Assembly (NCBI GenBank): GCA_029255685.2
Contig: CM055319.2
Coordinates: 9,844,747 to 9,908,746 of the forward strand
DNA from: Silene conica
Lineage: Eukaryota > Streptophyta > Magnoliopsida > Caryophyllales > Caryophyllaceae
Length of the DNA stretch: 64,000 nucleotides
Direction of reading: 5' to 3'
Position numbers and translations under genes: made by a program
Notes under the pieces: model-generated
Seen by the model: the letters and a program-made list of their open reading frames with translations, nothing else
Databases searched by the model: none
Told to the model about the DNA's origin: nothing
Shown here: positions 21,301-30,966 of the stretch, piece after piece
Position numbering within the stretch: position 1 is the stretch's first letter
Layout of the letters: each line of letters begins with the position of its first letter

Positions 21301-22384
21301 TGTTATTATTTGATAAATATTTAAAAAGGAGAAATATTATCTTATGAGATACTCCAACGAGGATAACTCCTTATAGGAGCCTCTTATAAATGATCACCAA
21401 ATGATGATGTTTTATTAATTGAGTTTTGGGAACTCAAGATTATATATAAACCTCTACGACACGATTGAAATGTTATCGTGATTATTTCCAAAATGGAAAA
21501 CTTCAAACTCATGTAGAGTTAATTCAAGGAAATTATTATTGTGTCAAACTAAGTTTGAGCATATAAGAATAATGATTTAAATGAGCTTCATGCTAAAGAT
21601 TTGAAATTAGTTTATGGTTCAGAAGTACCATAACAGTTGGAAAATATTGTAGTCAAAATCTACAATGAGGACGTCAATCAATACATATATGGTTTAGCAA
21701 AGAAAATAGCTTAAAAGTATTAGATGATTTATTCAATAACTATTATATTGATTCTCCTTAATACGAGGAACTAAGGAATGATGGCTACACTCTTTTTTTT
21801 CCTTCGACTAGGTTTTGTCGCAACGGGTTTTTCCTAACAAGGTTTTTAACGAGGTAGCAATATAAGCGCATTATTACGCTATAGTCATGATCGTCATTAT
21901 TGTTGAGATGACAGTTATTTTCGACATATAATGTCATGTCGTTTTGTGGAGAAGAATCATTTTTGTGGAAGTATCAATTGAAATGAAGATCCAAGATTTG
22001 TTATGAAATGATTATATCCAGAGTGTGAGTTATCAAATAAATGTGATATCGAAATTGTCATGGATTTCTATTGACCGGAGATTCAATCATATTAACTACA
22101 ATGGGTATTACTTCAACGATCGAGAAGTTATATCAAAGCATGGATCATTTGAAGATTTATTAAGTTATGTAATCATCAGGGGAGTAACACGCGATGTACT
22201 CTTTTTCCTTAGCTATGGTTTTGTCCCACTGAGTTTTCCATGGAAATGTTTTAACGAGACAGTTTTGCTATGCGGGTTTGAAGATTAGTGTACTCATTTT
22301 CTTTACTAGTGTTTTTCCCACGAGGTTTTTCTAGGAAGGTTTTTAATGAGGCATCTTCTTCAGTGATGGACATCCAAGGGGGAG

Positions 22385-22571
22385 TGTTATAAAATATTAT
22401 AGTATAATATTATATGGATGTCCATATCTTAGAATATCCTAGAGTTATCTTATCAAAACTCTAACTCATTGTACATCTATATATATATATCTCTCTCATA
22501 ATGGAATGAGAACATATTTTTGTCTCTCTCATTTTCTCTTTACAATTCTCTCTCGTCTTTATTTCACAACA
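22385..22571 (+). repeat. Right LTR of the decayed copia element
   Basis: It starts TGTTATAAAATATTATAG directly after the polypurine tract and ends TTTCACAACA before the ATTAT duplication. It is the mate of 17184-17367. Confidence 0.9.
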
Positions 22572-22576
22572 ATTAT

Positions 22577-22858
22577 GAGAATTTGAAATGGTTTTTTTTT
22601 TGAGTTTGTGAAAACAGGGGGGTTAATCTGATTTTCATAAAAAAAAAGAATGAGTCAGCTGCCAACTCATCATGTGTAAATGAGTCATTTGCCAACTAAG
22701 CATACAAACTTGACGGAATTAGGGTAACTTAACGGATTAGCAACCTTAAGTCATGGTTATGACTCATTAATTAAGTTTAAGGGTAAGTATAATGTTTAAA
22801 ACATAGGGGTACACGGTGTAAAAGTGAAAAACTGGAGGGTACACGGTAGAATAACCCA
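22577..22858. other. Flank, possibly one end of a truncated DNA transposon
   Basis: This is the other side of the copia insertion site. It ends with two copies of GGGTACACGGT-like sequence (22807-22852). Read inward on the minus strand these begin GGGTTATTCTACCGTGTACCC, which looks like a transposon terminus, but no partner inverted repeat was found to the left. No coding sequence. Confidence 0.3.
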
Positions 22859-22978
22859 TTAATTAAAAAAAACATCTAACACACTTTTAATTGTACTTTT
22901 AATAGTTTTTTAGTAATATTTTTCTTAATATTTATGCAAAAAACACATGTACACTTTAAATTTAAACGAGAAAGTATC
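22859..22978. mobile_element. Truncated MITE copy
   Basis: The stretch from ATTAAAAAAAACATCTAACA to ACGAGAAAGTATC matches the right half of the MITE at 23238-23493 (shared ACTTTTAATAGTTTTTTA and TCTTAATATTT.TGCAAAA). It lacks a left half. The segment from 22979 to 23237 has no recognisable gene. Confidence 0.6.
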
Positions 22979-23237
22979 AATTTAGGAATTTCGGGATATA
23001 AAATAAAAGGAAAAATGTTGAAAAATAGACACCGACATGCGAGAGGCGACATAAAACATAGGCATAAGTGCGGGGTAGACAGAGTCAGGTATAGTCTGAG
23101 TGCATTGATTGGGCATCAAAGACGGTACGACATTCATTCACCACACACATACTTTACTCCCTAAACTCGTACGTACTACTATAATCGATGCTACTTTAGT
23201 TTACAAATAATTCATCCATTTATATTCAACCTACATA

Positions 23238-23493
23238 TATTCCTTTTTCATCCATTCATATCCACCCTGCCACTTTCTTAAAATAGAAAACAAAATGACT
23301 AGACTACCCTTATAGAAACCATTTATCTACATAAAATGTCATTTAATGGCCCACCTATAATCCACCATCACACATTTAAATTAATAAAAAACATCTTATA
23401 CACTTCCAAATGTATTTTTAATAGTTTTTTAATATCTTTCTTAATATTTGTGCAAAACACATATATGCGCTTTGGATATGAACGGAGGAAGTA
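23238..23493. mobile_element. Stowaway-like MITE
   Basis: The terminal inverted repeats are imperfect: TATTCCTTTTTCATCCATTCATATCCA on the left matches the reverse of GGATATGAACGGAGGAAGTA on the right. TA sits at both borders. The interior shares AAAATGTCATTTAATGGCCCACC with the MITE at 44194-44440 in PIG-O intron 6, so the two are related. Confidence 0.65.
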
Positions 23494-23570
23494 TAAACCA
23501 ACACTACCTCTAAATATTCGACCGTTATATAATATGATAGATAAAAGGTGGTCATATTATTTATAAGTTG

Positions 23571-23893
23571 GGTTTTTCTCAAATATTAAGTGGTACCCTT
23601 AAAATAAGTAAAATGTTCCTAAATTACCCAAACGGCCAAACTATATTAAAAACTAATCAGTTAAACTTTGTGTAAAAATATGTTTACTATTGAATCAGGT
23701 TTATGCAACATGGCAAATTATTTTCCAAAAATCAATAAAAAATGTGTAAACAAAATATTTAAAAGAGGTGAATTAGAAAATTTTGCATATATTAAGATGT
23801 TTTCATTAAGTTTAAGAATATAGTAATACTTTTGAAAAACAAGGGGTACCACATAATATTCGAATAGTTTCAAAGGCGCCATGTAGAAAAACC
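23571..23893. mobile_element. MITE with GGTTTTTCT/AGAAAAACC ends
   Basis: The ends GGTTTTTCT (23571) and AGAAAAACC (23885-23893) are inverted. A second inverted pair follows inside (AAGTGGTACCCTT and AAGGGGTACCAC). Superfamily unknown; the target duplication is not clear. The next 270 bp to 24168 are AT-rich without features. Confidence 0.55.
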
Positions 23894-24168
23894 ATAAAAA
23901 AAAAAAATTAAAGTAATAACAACTAATTATTTTTAAGTAAAATGCTCACTTGTGTTATAAAATGACCATTTTTTTTTTGCTAAATCTGAGAGGAAAACAA
24001 CACATAAAAAGAAATTCATTCGTGTCTTCGCAAATAATTATATGATATTTATAGTACTCGTAAGAACATAATAATATAGTCTATTATCACATTTATGTTC
24101 TTTCCATTTTTTTAAAATTAATCGTATAGTAGAGAAATGAGAAGAACCCTTTTATACAAAGGGAGTAA

Positions 24169-25137
24169 GGCCCTGTTCTTTTGGACTTCAAGTTACTTAA
24201 TTTAAGTTCACTTCAAATTCTATAAGTTCAGTTCATTTCAGTTCAGTTCAGTTCAGATCCTATAAGTTCAGTTCAGTTCAGTTTAGTTCCTATAAATTTA
24301 GTTCAGTTCCTATAAGTTCAGTTCAGTTCAGTTTAGTTCCTATAAGTTCAGTTCAGTTCCTATAAGTTCAGTACAGTTCAGTTCAGTTCAACTCATATAA
24401 ACTCAATTCAAAAAGCTTAATACGAAGTATTATTTTAACAACCGATAAAAAACATTTCGCTTTAGTTATTCGATACACATTATTTTTTTTTAAAAAACAA
24501 CAACAAATTATTAATAATTGTATCCTTTTTACTATCTCATTAATATCAAACGATCTTACATATACTCACCCTAATGCCATATGCCCGAATACAAGCATAG
24601 ACCGCCCAAAGAAATGGTAAAATACTTCAACTATCGACATTCAACATCGAGAATGAAAGTTCAAATGGGGTTTGGTCCATTAAAGAAAAGGTGGAAGGTG
24701 TTAAAAATCATGCTCCAAATATCATATAAGTATCAAATATCGATTATTGTTTCTACATTCACCCTCCATAATTTTATAAGAATGCACGCTCTTGGAATTA
24801 TACAACATGATGTGAACATTTAAGGAACATTAGATTCGGACATATTTGATAAAAGCGGAAGACGATCGTGTATAAGGTACGAAGCAACTTAGTCAAAAAT
24901 ATTTGGCGACGCTATAGATTCTTTGTCGACAGTGATATTGATAAGGAAAATGAAGTAGATGAGGATTGTGATAATATGGAAATAAATAGTTAGAAAAAAT
25001 TGTAATATGTGAATTATTTTTTATCGTAATGTAATCGTAGTATAATGTATGAATAATGAACAAATCATTGTATATAAAGTAGAAAATATTCTATATTACC
25101 TTGTGTTTTAAACTATTTTTTTATTAATGTCTTCTTT

Positions 25138-25188
<51 letters not shown>

Positions 25189-25465
25189 GTTAATTTAAAT
25201 TAAATTAAGTTAATTAAGTTCGGATCTTATAAATTCAGTTTAGTTCAGTTCAGTTCAGATTCTATAAGTTCAGTTCAGATCCTATAAGTTCAGTTCAGTT
25301 TCTATAAGTTCAGTTCAATTCAGTTCAGTTCAGTTCAGTTCCTATGAATTCAGTTCAGTTCAGTTCCTATAAATTCAGTTCAGTTCAGTTCCTATAAATT
25401 CAGTTCAGATTCTATAAATTCAATTCAGTTCTGTTCAGTTAAGTTACGGTCAAAAAAACAGGGCC
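24169..25465 (+). mobile_element. PIF/Harbinger-type transposon relic, 1297 bp
   Basis: The ends are GGCCCTGTTCTTTTGGAC and GGTCAAAAAAACAGGGCC (18 bp, two mismatches). TAA precedes the left end and AAA follows the right, fitting a decayed 3-bp target duplication. A transposase fragment on the plus strand (24581-24823) supports the family. Long arrays of GTTCA and TCCTATAAGTTCA lie at both ends (about 24205-24400 and 25220-25445), in the same orientation rather than inverted. Confidence 0.75.
24581..24823 (+). pseudogene. Harbinger transposase fragment (C-terminal DDE nuclease)
   Basis: The frame contains PPKEMVKYFNYRHSTSRMKV, then FGPLKKRWKVLKIM and FTLHNFIRMHAL. These align by eye with the C-terminal part of HARBI1-type nucleases (FNYRHSSLRN, FG.LK.RW.IL, LHNFIR). 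The upstream catalytic region is missing and downstream frames are stopped, so the element is dead. An (ATA)n microsatellite follows at 25140-25188. Confidence 0.75.
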
Positions 25466-25825
25466 AAACTTATTTTATTATTCTGATTCTGATTCTAATT
25501 ACGATTTATTCTATCGCATAATGACCGCTAATATAAATTGTGTTACTCCGTATTTTGCATGAAGTTATACATACATTATACATACAACTGTAAAGTCTGG
25601 CAGCTTCACATTATATTTTGAGCATCGTCACTTTCTTGGTGGACCATACCATTCATGCTCTCACTATTTCTCATTTCTTCTCTTCTTAGTATTCATCAAT
25701 TGCTTCATTATTCTTCACTTTATTTTCCTTATTAACCTTTTGCTCATCTTATATTTGATTTGATTCACTAAAAAGCTGATTTTTGTGTCACTAAGTGTCA
25801 GAAAACAAGTTGAAACTTACTCAAC
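25466..25825 (+). promoter_or_regulatory. Upstream region of the pectin acetylesterase gene
   Basis: These 360 bp between the Harbinger end and the esterase ATG are AT-rich, with CT-rich leader-like sequence (CTCACTATTTCTCATTTCTTCTC, about 25660-25700). No TATA box can be assigned with confidence. The Harbinger relic therefore sits close to or within the promoter. Confidence 0.4.
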
Positions 25826-28800
25826 ATGGCAAATTTGATCAACTTTTTATGTATTTTTGTTGTTATTTTTGTGTTGGATTCTTTAAAGGGTATTTTGGGT
25901 ATTGAAGGATTAAATGCAACAACAACAACAACAAGAACAACAAGAGATGTAGGAGTATATTACAATGCAGAGAAGTATGGAGGGTACAGCAGTCAAGCTC
26001 GCATGGTGGAGATCACTTTTATTCCATGGGCTGCTTCTACTGGAGCTGGTATTTATATATATATATTCATCACTCTTTATGTTTTTTTTTTTATATTTAC
26101 TCGTCTTCGAGCCAAATACTCCTTCACAAAATTCTGATTGATCCGTCTTCACGTTGAAAACTAGTGCCCTCCCCCACAATGCAAGACTCTTTATGCTCGT
26201 TATTACGAGATTGCATGCGGTTCTCTTAATTGTGAAGTAGTAGTAAGTAAGTAACAGTCTCCCTGATGATACAAGGACATGACTCTAAATGAAGAATTGA
26301 GTAAATGTAGATTGATTAAAGTGATTTCAAATTGCAGTGTGCTTAGATGGATCATGGCCTGCTTATCATATTGACCGTGGTTATGGATCTGGCGCAAACA
26401 GTTGGGTCGTTCAACTTGAGGTGCATCATCTGAAAGTGGATCAAATTCATCCTTATTGCCTGCTAAACTGACATCACTTGAGATCATAACTGATGACAGG
26501 GGGGAGCATGGTGTGATACAGTAAGAGGCTGCGTTTACAGGAAGAAAACGCGCCACGGGTCTTCAAAATATATGGAGAAGTTTATTCCATTTACAGGAAT
26601 TCTTAGCAATAAGCATTATGAAAATCCTGGTAATATGTCTGCATTTATCAATAACTCATTATATAGATCACTACACTTTTCTTGCTTCATTCTTCTTCGT
26701 AATCCTCGGCTTGTTGTCCTTCAAATCTATGTTACTTAGACTCGGATATAGGTGTGTAGGACACAAGAATATGTCTTAACTTCAGTATGACTCCATTTTT
26801 TCACATCAAAATATCAGAATTTTTTACAATTTATAGGTAAAATTGAGTTGTTTGAATATCATCTAAATGCTTTATACAGAGTCTATCCCTCTACTTGCGT
26901 CACGCAAGTCTTCCATTTTGTTTCAGCATGAGAAGTGTTGAAGAGTTAATGGCCGAGTACAGAGTAATAGGAATATTAATAATAGTTGGGCCTCAACCAA
27001 AACCTTAAGATTTTGGTTGGATGGTTCATCTATCATGTATCAGAGCCCACCGAAGGTCACAATCCTCACAACCTCAAAAACTCGCGTGGGGAGAAGGCAT
27101 GGGCAAACTAACCACTCTTCAAGCCCAATGGGCATTTAAGTGAGAGAGCGTAATAAGAATATTAATTATAGTTGGGTCTCAACCATCACCTTAAGGTTGG
27201 TTTTGGTTGAGATGGTTCATCTATCATAGAGTACATACCGACCTTTTCGGTGTCATGTAGCACATGGAGTTGGCCCCAAAAGTGAAGAGGAGTCCAAATA
27301 ACATAGTTTATGACACTGAGCTAATGTAGTTTTAACACTGCATCAATTATTTCTGCAGATTTTCACAATTGGAATAGAGTAAAAATTCGCTACTGTGATG
27401 GTGGCTCATTCAGCGGAGACAGTCAACATGAGGTTAACTGAATGACTGTTTGGTGCATTGAATCAAATTTCAAATGCCGCCTTCTGTATTGTTACTGTCC
27501 TATTTTTTAGAGTCTTACATTTGATTCTCGACTCGTAGGAAGCAGGATTGTACTTCAGAGGACAGCGCATTTTCTTGACTGCTATGGAGGAGCTGAAATC
27601 ACAAGGAATGAAGCATGCGAATCAGGTAAAGCTTCATATATAATCACAAGAATGACAAAAATGGCTCATCTTTGTTGTTTCCCTCAGTAGTTATAAAAGA
27701 GACGATAAATTTGGGTAGAGGGAGTAATTTATATGGATATCTGTTTCTGATAGTTAAATGATGTAGGCTCTTCTTTCTGGAAGCTCAGCTGGGGGTATGG
27801 CTTCAATTCTACATTGTGACGAGTTCCGAGCATTATTCCCAATGAATACTAGAGTCAAGTGCTTAAGTGATGCTGGCTTATTTCTTGATGCGTAAAGATC
27901 TACCTCGCTTTACTAGTCTTACCTTCATCACATTTCCTTTATAACCGAGTATCTGACAGTGTTCGATTGATCCTGTAGAGTTGATGTGGCAGGTCACCGC
28001 ACTATGAGAAAACTATTTGCAGGCGTAGTTAACTTACAGGTATTGATTCAGCTTCTTTAGTCGAAGGGGATATGGAATCCTTCGTTCTACATGTTTACGA
28101 TTTAGGACTTTTAAGTTTCATAGCTTTCTTGGTCGCTCTTAATTTTTCCTATCATGAACTACTTTGCGACTTGGGCGCTAGCAGCTAGAACTAGTAGTAT
28201 TCCATCTTACTTTCAATTTCGTTATGAAATTTGTGAGTTGCCTATCATTTTGAGTGATCTCAAGCTCCGTTTATGTTCATCCTTTGAAAGAATTCTCTTA
28301 AAGGATGCCGTGGATTATGGTTGCACTTTGAGCTTTAACACTCCCTTTTGCAACCTATTACAGGGGGTGCGTGCGAACATTCCTCAGAGTTGTGCTAGGC
28401 GCCTTAATACAGCCATGGTAGTCGTTTTATTCTCTGTATAAGTCTCTGCTATAATAAGAGTTGCCAAATGATCCAGGCATAAGCTGACCTCCATATTAAC
28501 TCTGGTTTTCTTTTTCAACAGTGTTTCTTCCCCCATCGTGTAATATCGAGCGTCAGGACTCCGCTATTTCTTGTAAATGCAGCTTATGACTCATGGCAGG
28601 TAATGCCATCATATTTTCCCACATTGTGATTCAGAGTGAAATATGAGAATGCCTAAACTTGCAAGAGGGTCACTTGTACAATTATATGCGAGACAGTGAG
28701 AGTGTGAGACTGCCTGAATATCTGTACAAAGGCAAGAGGACAGTCGTTGAAGGATCGCTCAATTGACGTACACCATTTTAGCATGTCAAAGCCCTCTACA

Positions 28801-30129
28801 TTTCTTTAAACTTTGTGTGGTTGATTACTCTCTCGCCGCTTGAGTACGCTTACATTAAAGACCTCTCGAGAGGTGAACATAAACTGATTGTGGGGATACT
28901 CTGTAGAGGGAGTAGTATATAAAAGGGGATGTAATATGGTTCAACCGAAAAGACAGTTTTACCGTTTATTCAAGTCTCTAATACTGTTACATATTAAAGA
29001 GTCTCGCCAATTGACACTCAACGCTTGTTCAGATTCAGATCAGTTTAGCATCTCCATCAGCTGATCCTCATGGAAACTGGTATGGATGCAAGTTAAATAA
29101 TGAGCATTGTAATGTACCACAAATCCAGTTCCTGCAGGGTAAGTTATTACACTATGTTTCGATATAGTTGTTCCCTTATAGTGTCTTGCATCAAAGTCTA
29201 ACAAGGAAGGGACAATCTTTTGAATTAGGTTTTAGAAGACAGATGCTGAGTTCAATTAGAGGCTTCGCGAAGTCCAGAAAGAACGGGTATTTTATTAATT
29301 CATGCTTTGCCCATGGACAAATTGAGAGACAAGATACATGGTTTTCCCCCAGCTCCCCTCATATAGGAAATAAGGTATGTTCGGATTCGTAGTTCAATTT
29401 TTTTATAAAAAAGCATGCATTAGCACTGAAGGTGAACCCAGGCCGGGACTGCTGAAAACAGTCTTGTCATACTTACCTCTTTGGTTGGCCCTTGGCTGAC
29501 CCTAGTGTTCTAGAGGTGATCATGGACAAAGCTGGAGACCTGTTCGGATGGCCTCGGTGTTCTAAAGGTGATCACGGCCCAAGCCGACTGGAATGGCCTC
29601 GATTACCCAACGATATTGGCGTTAATGAGCCTATTCGAGGGGAGGTCACCAAATTTTTGCTCCTAGATAAACTAGGCACGGAGACTTGAAATTCAATCCA
29701 AGTGAACAGGGCAATGCTTTTATCCCGTCCAAAGACAAAGAATACGATTGAGAACTTCTGGTGATATGTTTCGTCTTGCTTATGACCGTCTTAACTTAAG
29801 ACCTCTCACAACCTCCTTAAATTTCTACCTCTATTTTAATCGAGTGTGAAAGCCGCCTTAAGTTAAAACGGTCTTAAACAAGAAATGGTGTTGGTGATAT
29901 CTTCTGTCACAAAAAAATAACTTGGGAATAGATTTCAACGATTGAATAAAATGCCAAACAAAGTAGTATAACTCGCAGATATTAATACATTTTGTCGATT
30001 TGTACATTTACGCAGGGTATTGCAGAATCAGTGGGGCGCTGGTTTTTCGATAGAGCCGAGACCAAGATGGTCGACTGTCCCTACCCTTGTGACAGAACTT
30101 GCCACAATTTGGTCTTTACACATCTTTAA
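25826..30129 (+). CDS. PAE: Pectin acetylesterase (12 exons, 426 aa)
   Basis: Exons: 25826-26048, 26338-26420, 26500-26629, 27359-27432, 27539-27625, 27767-27891, 27979-28039, 28364-28417, 28522-28599, 29033-29138, 29229-29374, 30016-30129. All introns are GT-AG, phases agree, and the joined frame is open. The enzyme removes acetyl groups from pectin in the cell wall (CE13/Notum family). The N-terminus ([18 protein letters not shown]) looks like a secretion signal. Family landmarks: [34 protein letters not shown], the nucleophile motif SGSSAGG (Ser206), NAAYDSWQ (Asp302), INSCFAH (His369), WFFDR and a Cys-rich [11 protein letters not shown] tail. Plant homologues usually have Cys at the position before the nucleophile (GCSAGG); here it is Ser. 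The length fits the family. It is convergent with PIG-O, 837 bp away. Confidence 0.93.
26965..27226 (+). mobile_element. TRIM (miniature LTR retrotransposon) in intron 3 of the esterase gene
   Basis: Two direct repeats (26965-27035 and 27151-27226) share AATATTAAT, TAGTTGGG.CTCAACCA, CCTTAAG and ATGGTTCATCTATCA. The first is followed directly by TGTATCAGAGCC, a Met-tRNA primer-binding site. A purine-rich tract (AGTGAGAGAG) precedes the second. The flanks CAGAG and TAGAG match at four of five bases. At 262 bp with no coding sequence it fits a TRIM element. Same orientation as the gene. Confidence 0.75.
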
Positions 30130-30966
30130 GAGAAATACTACTTAAATGAGTACATCACTGCATAAAAAATAAAAAATACAAATCATTGTAATTGTCATTG
30201 TCATTGTCATTGTCATAGTCATAACTCATAATGATATAGCATATTTTGTCATGAAAAAGCATTTTGTTTTTATGTATTTAAGTTTGACACAACCATAGCT
30301 TTACTTTCCCTATTAAATTGGCTATTTTTGAGATGTTAGACGCTTGTGACGAAAATTATCCGTCACAAAGGAGAATTTGTGTTTTGAAAAAGGGCCATTA
30401 GTTTCTTGCAAGCTTTTTCATTCCTTCTAGAACAACATTCACTGTGTTAATTCGATAAATGTTGAAGCTTAATACTTCGTATATGGTGACTAAGAAAATG
30501 TTTATGGATGTGCATTTCTTACCAAAGATTTACACAAATTTTCATTTAAGACCGCGCACATCTATCTTAACCTTGAGACGGGTTTGTCCCATACTCCCAT
30601 ATATGCAAGTGGGGTGTTATTTGAACCGCATTATTTTTAAGACAATATGTCGATCATAATAGGATAATGCTGAAATCATAGATGCGGCATTACAGAATCG
30701 ACTTTCCAGAACTTCAAATACAAAGGTTAGCACCAAAATAGCCAGTCGGTCTCTAACCAGATTACAAGCCCCGCAAGCCGCCATGAACATGAATGAGTGG
30801 AACTGATATGTAATCTTTCAAAATTATGAAATTACACGAAAAATGAAACCTATGTACTAATTACTCACTATATCAGTGGTCAAAACTTTTTCAAGACTTA
30901 TAAAGAAGAATAAAACTTAGATTAGTGATGATGACTTGCCTAGTGAGAACGATCATTTAGGAGCTT
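30130..30966. other. Intergenic space between convergent genes
   Basis: This region holds the 3' ends of both genes. A short (TGTCAT)n-like microsatellite lies at 30188-30220. A repeat of the motif GACCG.GCAC and CTTAAGACGG-type sequence is absent, and no ORF looks real. Poly(A) sites cannot be assigned precisely. Confidence 0.5.

Larger units (their letters stand above)
17184..22571 (+). mobile_element. Decayed Ty1/copia-like retrotransposon with short LTRs, 5388 bp
   Basis: The direct repeats at 17184-17367 and 22385-22571 start TGTTAT and end with CA. They are flanked by the identical 5-bp duplication ATTAT (17179-17183 and 22572-22576), proving a full-length insertion. A polypurine tract CCAAGGGGGAG precedes the right LTR. 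Sequence after the left LTR (CGTTATCAGCATGAG) is in the primer-binding position. Three copies of a T-rich motif (TTTTTCCT, then GGTTTTTAACGAGGCA-like), familiar from 3' ends of plant copia elements, occur at about 21790-21855, 22197-22262 and 22290-22355. Coding capacity is gone. The best trace is near 19667-19700, which reads GYVIIVYV and, after a shift, VDN, like the VYVDD box of reverse transcriptase. Confidence 0.85.

Noticed and set aside
24205-25445. GTTCA arrays as a telomeric or centromeric satellite
   Set aside because: They are bounded by transposon terminal repeats and surround a transposase fragment, so they belong to the Harbinger relic.
25826-26137. Single-exon 103-aa protein at the esterase start
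   Set aside because: The frame runs through a GT donor at 26049; joining to exon 2 gives the conserved AVCLDGS motif.
28154-28441. 95-aa frame within the esterase gene
   Set aside because: It lies in intron 7 and runs over exon 8 in another reading, with no similarity; the exon 8 frame is set by the flanking exons.
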